Part shown: piece after piece, positions 16,108 to 24,718 of the stretch
Numbering within the stretch: position 1 is the stretch's first letter
Layout of the letters: each line of letters begins with the position of its first letter
Assembly: GCA_964529005.1 (NCBI GenBank)
Contig: CAZGUH010000019.1
Span: 9,015 to 73,014 of the forward strand
DNA from: CAZGUH01 sp964529005
GTDB taxonomy: Bacteria; Actinomycetota; Acidimicrobiia; Acidimicrobiales; Ilumatobacteraceae
DNA: 64,000 nt
Reading direction: 5' to 3'
Made by a program: the position numbers and the translations under genes
The notes under the pieces: generated by a model
The model's input: only the letters and a program-made list of their open reading frames with translations
Database searches by the model: none
What the model was told of the DNA's origin: nothing

Positions 16108-17208
16108 ATGACCGCGACCCAGCCGACGACGGCGATGCAGATCGGAATGGTCGGCCTCGGCCGGATGGGGGCCAACATGGCTCGCCGGCTCGCGGCCCAC
16201 GGGCACGAGTGCGTCGGGTTCGACGTCGACGGCGCCGCCGTCGAGGCGATCGAGGCCGAGGGCATCCGTGGCGTACGCAGCATCGACGAGCTCGTCGATG
16301 CGCTGGCGCCGCCACGGGCGATCTGGTTGATGGTGCCGGCGGCGTTCGTCGGCGACACGATCGCGAAGATCGCGCCCCGCCTTGCGGCGGGCGACACGCT
16401 GATCGACGGGGGCAACTCCTGGTACCGCGACGACGTCGACCGCGCCGCGGCGATCGCCGACAGCGGCGTGCACTACCTCGACGTCGGCACGAGCGGCGGC
16501 GTCCACGGCTTCGAGCGCGGCTACTGCCTGATGATCGGCGGAGAGGCCGACGCGGTCGCTCGCCTCGCGCCGATCTTCGACGCGCTGTCGCCGGGCGTCG
16601 AGATGGCCGTGCGCACGCCGGGGCGCAGCGGCGAGCCGTCGCCCGAGGAGCGAGGGTGGCTCCACTGCGGCCCGAGCGGCGCCGGTCACTTCGTCAAGAT
16701 GGTGCACAACGGCATCGAGTACGGGCTCATGGCCGCCTACGCCGAGGGCATGAACGTGCTGGCGAAGGCGAACATCGGAGCCGAGGAGCACGCCAGGGAT
16801 GCGGAGACCGCTCCGCTGACGCACCCGCAGTACTACCGCTACGACTTCGACCTGGCTGCGATCACCGAGGTGTGGCGGCGCGGCAGCGTGGTGTCGAGCT
16901 GGCTGCTCGACCTCACCGCGGCCGCGCTGGTGGAAGATCCCCGCCTCGACGGGTACGAGGGACGCGTGAGCGACAGTGGGGAAGGCCGCTGGACCGTCCA
17001 GGCGGCGATCGACGAAGCGGTGCCCGTGCCGGTCCTGAGCGCAGCGCTGTACCAACGGTTCTCGTCGCGGGATCGCTCGGACGTCGCCGACAAGGTGCTG
17101 TCCGCGATGCGGTCGCAGTTCGGCGGGCACGCCGAGGTCCGCCTCGCCGAGGCGGCGACGGAGCGAGCGCCCGCCGAGGGCAGCGCCGAAGGGAGCGCGA
17201 CGTCATGA
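16108..17208 (+). CDS. gnd: 6-phosphogluconate dehydrogenase (decarboxylating, short form)
   Basis: Oxidative decarboxylation of 6-phosphogluconate to ribulose 5-phosphate. The dinucleotide site is MVGLGRMGANMARRLA near residues 13-28. The substrate-binding motifs are LIDGGNSWYRDD and the signature VGTSGGVHGFERGYCLMIGG; the catalytic Lys and Asn lie in HFVKMVHNGIEYG. At 366 residues it is the short form (GndA/YqeC type), often NAD-linked, rather than the 470-residue NADP enzyme. The stop overlaps the zwf ATG, so the two oxidative pentose phosphate enzymes are made together. Confidence 0.92.
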   Translation: MTATQPTTAMQIGMVGLGRMGANMARRLAAHGHECVGFDVDGAAVEAIEAEGIRGVRSIDELVDALAPPRAIWLMVPAAFVGDTIAKIAPRLAAGDTLIDGGNSWYRDDVDRAAAIADSGVHYLDVGTSGGVHGFERGYCLMIGGEADAVARLAPIFDALSPGVEMAVRTPGRSGEPSPEERGWLHCGPSGAGHFVKMVHNGIEYGLMAAYAEGMNVLAKANIGAEEHARDAETAPLTHPQYYRYDFDLAAITEVWRRGSVVSSWLLDLTAAALVEDPRLDGYEGRVSDSGEGRWTVQAAIDEAVPVPVLSAALYQRFSSRDRSDVADKVLSAMRSQFGGHAEVRLAEAATERAPAEGSAEGSATS

Positions 17209-18626
17209 GCGCGATCGGGGGCGCCTCACCCGACGTCCAACCCGAGGCGGACGCCCTGGTGCTGTTCGGCGCCACCGGCGATCTCGCCAAGCGAAAGCTG
17301 TTCCCTGCCCTGTACCACCTCGAGCGGCGCGGACGGCTGGGCGTGCCGGTGGTCGGCGTGGCGCGCAGCGAGTGGACCGACGAGATCTTCCGCCAGCACG
17401 CCAACGAGGCGGTCGTCGCCGCTCTCCCCGACGCCGACCGCAACGTCCTCGACGCGCTGTGCTCACGCCTCGATCTCGTCCAAGGCGACTACTCCGACCA
17501 CGCCACCTGGCAGAGCCTCGCCGACACGCTCGCGTCGCACGGCAGCAAGAACGCCGTCTTCTACATGGCGATCCCACCGACCATGTTCCCCACCGTCGCC
17601 CATTCGCTGGCATCCGTGGGTCTCAACGAGCGCGGCCGCATCGTCGTCGAGAAGCCGTTCGGCCGCGACCTCGAATCGGCGCGCGAGTTGAACGCCACCC
17701 TCCACACCGTGTTCCCCGAGGACCGCATCTTCCGCATCGACCACTACCTCGGCAAGGAGAGCGTCGAGGACCTCCTGGTGTTCCGGTTCTCGAACACCCT
17801 GCTCGAGCCGGTGTGGAACCGGAACTACGTGCGTTCGGTGCAGGTCACGCTCGCCGAGACGATCGGTGTCGAAGGCCGCGGCAGCTTCTACGAAGGCGTC
17901 GGCGCGATCCGCGACGTCGTGCAGAACCACGTGATGCAGGTCCTGGCGCTGCTGGCGATGGAACCGCCGGTCGGCCCGGAGGCCAGCTACCTCCAGGACG
18001 AGAAGGCCAAGGTACTGGCGGCGATGAAGCCGCTCGATCCCCACGACCTCGTGCGCGGCCAGTACGTCGGCTACCGCGACGAGCCCGGCGTCGACCCGAG
18101 CTCACAGGTCGAGACGTTCGCCGCGGCGCGCTTCGAGATCGACTCCTGGCGATGGGCCGGCGTGCCGTGGTACGTGCGCGCGGGCAAGGCGCTGGCGGCC
18201 AGCGCGACCGAGGCGGTCGTCGAGTTCCGCGATCCGCCGAGCCTGCTGTTCGACGAGGCCGGGGGCCCGCCGCCGGGGCGCAACCTCGTGCGCTTCCGCC
18301 TCGGCAAGTCGGACGGCGTCACGTTCTCGTTGCAGGCCAAGACGCCCGGCCCCCACCTCGACAGCCAGGAGGTCGAGGTCGCGGTCGACTTCGCCGCCGC
18401 GCTCGGCGATCGGCAGGAGGCCTACGAACGGCTGCTCGAGGATGCGCTGCTCGGCCTCCCGCGGCGCTTCGCCCGCCAGGACGTGGTCGAGCACAGCTGG
18501 CGCGTGATCCAACCGGCGCTCGACGAGCAGGGCCCGGTGCACCCGTACTTCCGCGGATCCTGGGGCCCGGCACAGGCGGAGCAGATCCTCTGCGGCGACC
18601 ACTGGCTGGCCCCGAGCGCCAGCTGA
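17205..18626 (+). CDS. zwf: glucose-6-phosphate 1-dehydrogenase
   Basis: Oxidises glucose 6-phosphate to 6-phosphogluconolactone, giving NADPH. The cofactor motif GATGDLAKRKLFPALY is near residues 21-36, VVEKPFGRDLESA near 148-160, and the active-site signature RIDHYLGKE near 180-188 holds the catalytic His and Lys. At 473 residues it has full family length. The ATG is in a 4-base overlap with gnd. No 6-phosphogluconolactonase or opcA gene is adjacent. Confidence 0.95.
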   Translation: MSAIGGASPDVQPEADALVLFGATGDLAKRKLFPALYHLERRGRLGVPVVGVARSEWTDEIFRQHANEAVVAALPDADRNVLDALCSRLDLVQGDYSDHATWQSLADTLASHGSKNAVFYMAIPPTMFPTVAHSLASVGLNERGRIVVEKPFGRDLESARELNATLHTVFPEDRIFRIDHYLGKESVEDLLVFRFSNTLLEPVWNRNYVRSVQVTLAETIGVEGRGSFYEGVGAIRDVVQNHVMQVLALLAMEPPVGPEASYLQDEKAKVLAAMKPLDPHDLVRGQYVGYRDEPGVDPSSQVETFAAARFEIDSWRWAGVPWYVRAGKALAASATEAVVEFRDPPSLLFDEAGGPPPGRNLVRFRLGKSDGVTFSLQAKTPGPHLDSQEVEVAVDFAAALGDRQEAYERLLEDALLGLPRRFARQDVVEHSWRVIQPALDEQGPVHPYFRGSWGPAQAEQILCGDHWLAPSAS

Positions 18627-18632
18627 CGGTCG

Positions 18633-19475
18633 CTATCGGGAACCGGTCGACGCCGGCGCGGTCGGCGCCGGGGCGTTCGGCGCCGGCGACGCCACCGCGG
18701 CGGCCGTGCGGATGGGCACGACCACGACGGTGCCGTCGGACTCGTGGTGCACGCGCACCGACGCGCCGTAGAACTCGGCGAGGGTCTCGGCGCGCAACAC
18801 CTCGCGCGCCGGCCCGTGCGCCACCAGCACGCCGTGGTGCATCAGCGCGAGCCGATCGCTGTAGAGGCCGGCCAGCGTCAGGTCGTGCATCGCCGACACG
18901 ACCGTCAGCCCGTGCTCCCGACGCAGCTGGTCGACGAGCTCCAGCGCCTGCTGCTGGTGGCCGATGTCGAGCGCGCTCGTCGGCTCGTCGAGCAACAGCA
19001 CCGGCGCCTGCTGCGCCAGCGCGCGGGCGATCACCAAGCGCTGCCGCTCACCACCACTCATGTCAGACAGGCGCCGGTCGCTGAAGGCCTCGAGGTCGAG
19101 GCGTTCGAGAACCTCGGCGACCACCTCGCGGTCACGGCGCGTCTCCCGGCCGAAGTACCCGACGTACGGGTTCCGTCCGAGCAGGACGTACTCGGACGCC
19201 GTCATGTCGGTCGGCAACGTCGGCTCCTGCGGCACGTACGCGACGAGTTGTGCACGCCGGCGCGGGCCGTGCTGGCGCAACGGTTGCCCGTCGACCAGCA
19301 CCGCGCCCCGGTGCTCGACCAAGCCGACCGCCGAGCGCAACAGCGACGACTTCCCGGCGCCGTTCGGACCGATCAGCCCGAGCCACTCGCCCGCGTGGAG
19401 CTCAGCATCGAACGACTCCACGGCGACCATGTCACCGAAGCGGACGTGCACGGAGTCGAACGTCAGCCGGCTCAT
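18633..19475 (-). CDS. btuD: cobalamin ABC importer ATP-binding protein
   Basis: A 280-residue ATPase of the FecCD/BtuCD-type importers. Walker A is GPNGAGKSSLL near residues 36-46, the Q-loop is VPQEPTLPTD, the signature SDMSGGERQRLVIARAL and Walker B VLLLDEPTSALD are intact, and the switch His is in SAMHDLTLAG. The C-terminal tail is Ala/Pro-rich and probably disordered. The start overlaps the permease stop. The substrate (corrinoid) is inferred from the cobalamin riboswitch at the head of the operon; related systems carry siderophores or heme. Confidence 0.9.
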   Translation of the reverse strand: MSRLTFDSVHVRFGDMVAVESFDAELHAGEWLGLIGPNGAGKSSLLRSAVGLVEHRGAVLVDGQPLRQHGPRRRAQLVAYVPQEPTLPTDMTASEYVLLGRNPYVGYFGRETRRDREVVAEVLERLDLEAFSDRRLSDMSGGERQRLVIARALAQQAPVLLLDEPTSALDIGHQQQALELVDQLRREHGLTVVSAMHDLTLAGLYSDRLALMHHGVLVAHGPAREVLRAETLAEFYGASVRVHHESDGTVVVVPIRTAAAVASPAPNAPAPTAPASTGSR

Positions 19476-20527
19476 GTCGTCGCCAGCTTGCGCGTGCGCA
19501 GCAGGTAGATGAAGAACGGCGCGCCGAAGAACGCCGTGACGACGCCGATCGGCGTCTCCGCAGGCTTCTGGAGCACGCGCCCAGGGATGTCGGCGGCGAT
19601 CAGGAACGCCGCGCCGCCGATCATCGCCAGCGGCATCACGCGCCGGTAGCTGGCGCCCGCCATCAGCCGGACGGTGTGGGGCACGATGATGCCGACGAAG
19701 CCGATCAGCCCGCTCACCGAGACGGCCGCGGCGGTGCCGAGCGTCGCCGCGATCACCACGACGACGCGGATCCGGCGCACGCGCGCGCCGAGCGCATCGG
19801 CCTCGTCGTCGCCCACCCGCAGCACGTCGAGCAGGCGGCGATGCGCCAGCAGCACCGCCGCGCTGACGACGACGTACGGCGTCACCAGACGCACGTCGCC
19901 CCAGTCGGCGGTGCTCAAGCGCCCGAGGATCCAGGTGTAGACCTCGCGGATCACCTCGACGTTGCGCTGCATCACGAACGCCTGCACCGCGGTGAAGAAC
20001 GACACCACCGCCACGCCCGCCAGCACCAGCGCGGCCGGCGACCGCGAGACCCCGAACGCAGAGCCCAGCGAGTACGTCAGCACGACGGCGACGACACCGC
20101 CGCAGAACGCCGCGACGGGAACGGGGTTGATCGCCCAGCCCTCGGTGGTGGCGCGCCCGATCGTCAACGCCAGGGTGGCGCCGAGACCCGCGCCCGCGGC
20201 GACGCCGAGCTGGTACGGGTCGACGAGCGGGTTGCGGAACACGCCCTGATAGCTGGCGCCGGCGAGCGACAGCATCGCCCCCACCAGCCCGGCGAGCACG
20301 ACGCGTGGCATGCGCACCTGCCAGATGATCTTCCATTCCAGCTCGCTGACACCGCTGTCGATGTCGATGCCCGGCACGTGGTCGAGCAATGCCAGCGGCA
20401 CCCGCCACCACGCTGGCCCCGCGGGGCCGATCATCACCCCGGCGATGATCGCGATCGCCAGCGCGACGAGCGCGCCGGCGACCCACATCGCGGACGCCGA
20501 GCGGCGTGACGGCGCGGCCGCGTCCAT
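19472..20527 (-). CDS. btuC: cobalamin ABC importer permease (FecCD family)
   Basis: A 351-residue FecCD-type permease with about ten helices. Family landmarks are RMPRVVLAGLVGAMLSLAGA, YQGVFRNPLVDPYQLGVAAGAG and the later GLIGFVGIIVPHTVRLMAG, whose loop contacts the ATPase. ATG at 20527 was chosen because it overlaps the btuF stop (TGATG). An upstream in-frame start would extend into btuF. It works as a dimer with BtuD and receives corrinoid from BtuF. Confidence 0.92.
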   Translation of the reverse strand: MDAAAPSRRSASAMWVAGALVALAIAIIAGVMIGPAGPAWWRVPLALLDHVPGIDIDSGVSELEWKIIWQVRMPRVVLAGLVGAMLSLAGASYQGVFRNPLVDPYQLGVAAGAGLGATLALTIGRATTEGWAINPVPVAAFCGGVVAVVLTYSLGSAFGVSRSPAALVLAGVAVVSFFTAVQAFVMQRNVEVIREVYTWILGRLSTADWGDVRLVTPYVVVSAAVLLAHRRLLDVLRVGDDEADALGARVRRIRVVVVIAATLGTAAAVSVSGLIGFVGIIVPHTVRLMAGASYRRVMPLAMIGGAAFLIAADIPGRVLQKPAETPIGVVTAFFGAPFFIYLLRTRKLATT

Positions 20528-21555
20528 CAGCCCACCGGCTGGGCCTCGGCGAGTGCGTGCAACGCCTCGCCGACGGCGCGCACGTAGTCGACGATGCGCG
20601 GGCCCCAACGGCTGGAGATGTCAGCGTCCACCGGGATCACCAACCCCTTCCGCACCGCCGAGATCTCGTTCCATCCCGGGCGGGCGGCGACCGTGTCGGG
20701 GGACTCGCCGTAGTCGGCGTCGGCGAGGAAGATCAGCTCGGGGTCCTCGTCGATGACGAACTCCGCGCTGAGCTGCGGGTAGGGGCTCGTGTCGGCGGCC
20801 GCGTCGGCGATGTTCTCCAGACCGAGGAGCGAGTAGATCTGGCCGATGAACGTGTCCGACGTGGCCGAGTAGAGCGTGGCGTCGACCTCGTGGAAGAAGC
20901 GCACCGGCGCTTCGAACTCCGGAGCGGCCGCCTGGAGCTGCTCGATCGCCATGCGCATCTCCGACACCAGCTCCTCGGCGGCGTCCGCGTTGCCGGTCAG
21001 CGCGCCGAGCTGCTCGATCTGCTCGTAGGCCTCGTCGATGCCGATTTCACCGGGACCGCTCCACACCGGCACGTCGAGAGCACCGAGCTGCTCGGCCAGT
21101 CCAACCGTGTCGGTCCCGATGACGACGAGGTCGGGATCGTAGGACGCGATCGCCTCGACGTTGGGCTCGAAACCGGAGAGGTCGGTCTGCACCGCGAGCG
21201 CTTCCTCCGGGTAGTTCGACTGGTCGTCGACGGCGATCACCTGGTCGCCAGCGCCGATCGCGAACAGCGTCTCGGTGTGCGTCGGCGCGAGCACCACGAT
21301 CCGCTCGGGACGCGCATCGAGCTCGACGCGCCCGGTCGCCCCGTCGGCGGCGTACGTGCCCCCGGCCGGCCCGGTCTCGCTTGCCATCTCGACCGTGGAA
21401 TCGGGCGCTGCGCCGGTCGACGGCGGCGCGGCGACGGCCGTCGAGTCGGTCACGGGTGCTGACGGCTCCGAGCTCACCTCGGTGTCGTCGCCGCACGCTG
21501 CGGCGAAGATCGTCAGGGCGCCGGCCAGCAGGCCGGCAGTCCAGCGACGGGACAT
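20527..21555 (-). CDS. btuF: cobalamin-binding lipoprotein of the BtuFCD importer
   Basis: A 342-residue periplasmic-binding lipoprotein. The signal peptide ends in a lipobox (TIFAAAC), followed by a long Ser/Thr/Pro/Ala linker to about residue 75. The core is a BtuF/FhuD-like two-lobe fold: RIVVLAPTHTETLFAIGAGDQVIAV, EAIASYDPDLVVIGTD, then GWNEISAVRKGLVIPVDAD. The ATG at 21555 has GGAGGA six bases upstream. It is the first gene of btuFCD behind the cobalamin riboswitch, so its ligand is probably a corrinoid. Confidence 0.92.
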   Translation of the reverse strand: MSRRWTAGLLAGALTIFAAACGDDTEVSSEPSAPVTDSTAVAAPPSTGAAPDSTVEMASETGPAGGTYAADGATGRVELDARPERIVVLAPTHTETLFAIGAGDQVIAVDDQSNYPEEALAVQTDLSGFEPNVEAIASYDPDLVVIGTDTVGLAEQLGALDVPVWSGPGEIGIDEAYEQIEQLGALTGNADAAEELVSEMRMAIEQLQAAAPEFEAPVRFFHEVDATLYSATSDTFIGQIYSLLGLENIADAAADTSPYPQLSAEFVIDEDPELIFLADADYGESPDTVAARPGWNEISAVRKGLVIPVDADISSRWGPRIVDYVRAVGEALHALAEAQPVG

Positions 21556-21639
21556 TGGTCATCCTCCACATGCTCTGGAGGACAAGTCGGCCGTTCGGGC
21601 CACCTGGCCCGTGCGATCCGCCCTTGCCTCGAGGGTCGT

Positions 21640-21775
21640 TTGTCGCACGCAGAGCCAGGCGACCGGACTCGTCCACGTCACCGGGGGGTGCGTGGCTTCA
21701 CCGTTGCGGCACAGTGCCGGATTCTCACCGGACTTCGCTGGACATCTGCGTAACCCGGCGCACCGGGCAGGCTGA
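21640..21775 (-). promoter_or_regulatory. cobalamin (B12) riboswitch
   Basis: On the minus strand the aptamer reads AAGTCCGGTGAGAATCCGG, CACTGTGCCGCAACGGTGA and GAGTCCGGTCGCC, then AGCCAGGCGACC as the complementary B12-box strand. These are the conserved cores of the adenosylcobalamin aptamer. A GGGCC-AGGT-GGCCC hairpin between the aptamer and the btuF ribosome site could serve as expression platform. It should repress btuFCD when cobalamin is plentiful. Confidence 0.93.
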
Positions 21776-21796
21776 CGGTACTCCACTGCCTACACT
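21775..21796. promoter_or_regulatory. back-to-back -10 boxes for btuF and cobO
   Basis: TACCGT on the minus strand (21780-21775) lies just upstream of the riboswitch, and TACACT on the plus strand (21791-21796) ends nine bases before the cobO ATG. The two divergent promoters overlap, so only btuFCD carries the riboswitch. Confidence 0.5.
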
Positions 21797-21805
21797 CCGC
21801 ACCAG

Positions 21806-22411
21806 ATGAGCGACAGCCCCCGATCCGGACAGCCGATCCCCGACGACGGCGACGTCCCTCCCACTGACGATCCCCGGCCCGACGGCCTGCGGCCGCCGCG
21901 GTCGTTGGTGGTGGTCAACACCGGCGACGGCAAGGGCAAGAGCTCGGCCGCGTTCGGCGTGATGATCCGCGGCGTCGCCCGCGGCTGGAAGGTCGCCGTG
22001 CTCCAGTTCGTGAAGAGCGGCGAGTGGAAGGTCGGCGAGGAGACCATCGGCCGCCAGCTCGGCGTCGAGTGGCACACGCTCGGTGAAGGGTTCACGTGGG
22101 ACTCGGCGAACCTCGAACACGACAAGGCCACGGCGCAGCGCGCGTGGGAGCTCGCCGCGCAGGTCATCGCCGCCGGTTCCCACGAGCTCGTCATCCTCGA
22201 CGAGCTCACCTACCTGTGCACGTGGGGATGGATCGACACCGGCGCGGTGGTCGCCGCGATCACCGGCCGGCCGGCGCACGTCAACATCGTGATCACGGGA
22301 CGCGACGCCCCGCCTGCCATCGTCGAGATCGCCGACACGGTCACCGAGATGCGCGAGATCAAGCACGCGTACCGGGCCGGCCTCGCCGCGAAGAAGGGGA
22401 TCGACTACTGA
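21806..22411 (+). CDS. cobO: cob(I)yrinic acid a,c-diamide adenosyltransferase
   Basis: CobO/BtuR/CobA-type corrinoid adenosyltransferase, 201 residues; attaches the adenosyl group from ATP to cobalt in corrinoids. The P-loop NTGDGKGKSSAAFG is near residues 38-51, and LQFVKSGEWKVGE, FTWDS and VILDELTYLCTWGWID follow as in the family. The first 30 residues are a Pro/Asp-rich extension. The message is nearly leaderless. It opens the cobO-cobU-cobT-cobS run; its stop TGA overlaps a possible CTG start of cobU. Confidence 0.94.
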   Translation: MSDSPRSGQPIPDDGDVPPTDDPRPDGLRPPRSLVVVNTGDGKGKSSAAFGVMIRGVARGWKVAVLQFVKSGEWKVGEETIGRQLGVEWHTLGEGFTWDSANLEHDKATAQRAWELAAQVIAAGSHELVILDELTYLCTWGWIDTGAVVAAITGRPAHVNIVITGRDAPPAIVEIADTVTEMREIKHAYRAGLAAKKGIDY

Positions 22412-22947
22412 ACGTCGACGGCCTCACGGTGCTGACCGGCGGCGTGCGCAGCGGCAAGAGCGTGCTGGCTTCCGAGATCGGCGCGCGCTACGACGGCCCG
22501 GTGGTGTTCGTCGCCACCGCGACGGCGCTCGACGCCGACATGGCCGCGCGCATCGATCGGCACCGCGCCGAGCGGCCGGACTGGCCGACGATCGAGGAGC
22601 CCGTCGATCTCGCCGGCGCGCTCCGCGCCGCGCCGGCCGAGGCGCTGGTGATCGTCGACTGCCTCACGCTGTGGGTCGCGAACCTGATGGCCAGCGAGGT
22701 GCCCGACGACGCGATCGCCGAGCGTGCGTCGGCCGCGGCGGCGGTGGCCGCCGGGCGCGCCGAGCCGACCGTCGTCGTCACGAACGAGGTGGGCAGCGGC
22801 ATCCATCCGGAGACCGCGCTCGGCCGCCGCTACCGTGACGTGCTCGGTGCGGTGAACCAGCGCTTCGCCGCCGCGTCGCGCCGCACGTTGCTCGTCGTCG
22901 CCGGCCGTGTCGTGCCGACGATCGATCCCTGGGAGGCTTTCCGATGA
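22408..22947 (+). CDS. cobU: adenosylcobinamide kinase / adenosylcobinamide-phosphate guanylyltransferase
   Basis: Bifunctional CobU of corrinoid salvage and lower-ligand assembly, about 179 residues. The P-loop VLTGGVRSGKSVLAS opens the protein, the guanylylated His region is MAARIDRHRAERP, and VIVDCLTLWVANLM and VVVTNEVGSGIHPE are diagnostic. The start is ambiguous: CTG 22408 overlaps the cobO stop (CTGA) with GAAGGGG 11 bases upstream, whereas GTG 22429 begins directly at the first strand without a ribosome site. The stop overlaps the cobT ATG. Confidence 0.92.
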   Translation: MNVDGLTVLTGGVRSGKSVLASEIGARYDGPVVFVATATALDADMAARIDRHRAERPDWPTIEEPVDLAGALRAAPAEALVIVDCLTLWVANLMASEVPDDAIAERASAAAAVAAGRAEPTVVVTNEVGSGIHPETALGRRYRDVLGAVNQRFAAASRRTLLVVAGRVVPTIDPWEAFR

Positions 22948-23939
22948 CGTCGCAATGGATGCGCGAGCAGCTCGGCTCGCTCACGGTCGGCGACGCCGAC
23001 GCCGCGGGAGCCGTGCACGACCGCGCCCAGAACATCCTGCGGCCTCTCGGCGCGCTGGCATGGCTCGACAGCCTCGCGGAGTGGGTCGCCACCTGGCAGC
23101 GCACCACCGAGCCGCGCGTCCGACGACCGGCGGGGTTGATCTTCGCCGCCGACCACGGTGTCGCCGCGGCGGTCGACGTCAGTGCCTACCCCACCGGCGT
23201 CACCGCGGCGATGTTCTCCGCCTACCGGCAGGGCCGCAGCACGATCAACGCCTTCGCGCGCTTGGCCGGCGCAGCGGTCGAGGCCGTCGACGTCGGCGTC
23301 GGACGGCCCACCGGCGATATCCGCTTCGAGCCGGCGTTGAGCGAGCAGCGCTTCGACGAGGCCATCTCGATCGCCCGTGAGCGGGTCGACGCGCTGGACA
23401 GCGACCTGCTCGTGATCGGCGAGATGGGGATCGGCAACACGACGGCCGCTGCCGCGGTCGCGGCCGCGCTCGCCGGAGGCGAGACCGCCGCCTGGGTCGG
23501 CCGCGGCACCGGGGTCGACGACGAAGGATTGGAGCGCAAGCGCGAAGCGGTGCGCGACGCGGTGCGCCGCATCGCCGGCGTGCACGATCCGCTCGACGTG
23601 CTGCGCGAGGTCGGCGGCGCCGAGCTGACCGCGATCGCGGCGGCGGTGGTCGCGGCCCGGCAGCGCAGCGTGCCGGTGGTGCTCGACGGCTACGTCGTCA
23701 CGGCCGCGGTGCTGCCGCTGGCGGTCGCCGATCCCACCGCGCTCGACCACTGCATCGTCGGTCACTGCTCCGCCGAGCCGGGACACCGCCGCCTCCTGGA
23801 GCGCCTCGGCAAACGGCCGCTGCTCGACCTGGACATGCGCCTCGGCGAGGGCAGCGGCGCGATGGCGGCTGTGCCGCTGGTGGCGATGGCCTGCGCCGGT
23901 GTCACCGAGGTGCCGACGTTCGGCGAGTGGTTCGGCTGA
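22944..23939 (+). CDS. cobT: nicotinate-nucleotide--dimethylbenzimidazole phosphoribosyltransferase
   Basis: CobT makes alpha-ribazole phosphate, the lower-ligand precursor of cobalamin, from nicotinate mononucleotide and dimethylbenzimidazole. The 331-residue protein has the family segments IFAADHGVAAAVDVSAYP, GEMGIGNTTAAAAV (phosphate loop), VGRGTGVDDEGLERK and LDLDMRLGEGSGAMAA, whose Glu is the likely catalytic base. It overlaps cobU by four bases and the cobS start by up to 13. Confidence 0.95.
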   Translation: MTSQWMREQLGSLTVGDADAAGAVHDRAQNILRPLGALAWLDSLAEWVATWQRTTEPRVRRPAGLIFAADHGVAAAVDVSAYPTGVTAAMFSAYRQGRSTINAFARLAGAAVEAVDVGVGRPTGDIRFEPALSEQRFDEAISIARERVDALDSDLLVIGEMGIGNTTAAAAVAAALAGGETAAWVGRGTGVDDEGLERKREAVRDAVRRIAGVHDPLDVLREVGGAELTAIAAAVVAARQRSVPVVLDGYVVTAAVLPLAVADPTALDHCIVGHCSAEPGHRRLLERLGKRPLLDLDMRLGEGSGAMAAVPLVAMACAGVTEVPTFGEWFG

Positions 23940-24700
23940 GCAGCGGCGGCGGCGCCGGCTTTCTCGGCGCGGTCACGTTCCTGACCCGGGTGCCGTTGCG
24001 CCTGCGCCGCGCCCCGGACATGTCGCGCGCGGTGGCGTGGTACGGAGTCGTGGGTGCGTTGATCGGCGCGGCCGTGGGCGCGACGGCGGCAGGCATCGGC
24101 GAGCTGACGACCCCGCTCGTCGGCGCGGCGGTCGCGGTCGCCGCGGGCATGTTGATCACCGGCGCGTTCCACGAGGACGGCCTGGCCGACGTCGCCGACG
24201 CGTTCGTGGGCGGGTGGTCGACCGAGGATCGGGTGCGCATCCTCAAAGACCCGCTGCACGGCACGTACGGGGTGGCTGCGCTGTGCGGCAGCGTCGTCGT
24301 CCGGGTGGCGGCGCTCGCAGCTCTCGCGCCCGCTGCGGCGTTCGCGTCCGCGGTCGCGGCGCACGCGCTGGCGCGCAGCGCGGCCGTGGGGGTGATGGTC
24401 GCGTCGTCTCCGGCGACGGCCGGGGGTCTCGGCACCGAGACGCGCCGATCGCTCGGGCGCGGATCGATCGTCGCAGGGATCGCCGGCGCAGGGGTCCTCG
24501 CCACCGCTGCCGTCGGGTGGTGGGCCGCGCCGCTCGCCGCCGCGGCCGCGGCCGCAGCGGCGATCGTGGGGTGGTGGGCGCGGCGGAAGATCGGCGGCAT
24601 CACCGGCGACGTCCTCGGCGCCACCGAGCAGATCGCCGAGTGCCTGTGCCTGATCGTCGCCGTCGCCCTCGCCCGCCACCACGGCGTGTGGTGGCACTGA
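23927..24700 (+). CDS. cobS: adenosylcobinamide-GDP ribazoletransferase (cobalamin synthase)
   Basis: Membrane enzyme joining adenosylcobinamide-GDP and alpha-ribazole, the last step of cobalamin assembly. The 257-residue protein has about six helices and the conserved motifs FLTRVPLRLRR at the N-terminus, GAFHEDGLADVADAFVGG near residue 80 (metal-binding acidic cluster) and MVRILKDPLHGTYG-like RVRILKDPLHGTYGV following it. GTG 23927 (13-base overlap with cobT) is used; CTG 23936, overlapping the cobT stop as CTGA, is an alternative. With cobO, cobU and cobT it forms a salvage pathway without any corrin-ring genes. Confidence 0.93.
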   Translation: MVRLSSGGGAGFLGAVTFLTRVPLRLRRAPDMSRAVAWYGVVGALIGAAVGATAAGIGELTTPLVGAAVAVAAGMLITGAFHEDGLADVADAFVGGWSTEDRVRILKDPLHGTYGVAALCGSVVVRVAALAALAPAAAFASAVAAHALARSAAVGVMVASSPATAGGLGTETRRSLGRGSIVAGIAGAGVLATAAVGWWAAPLAAAAAAAAAIVGWWARRKIGGITGDVLGATEQIAECLCLIVAVALARHHGVWWH

Positions 24701-24718
24701 GGCGGCGGCGCGCGAACG

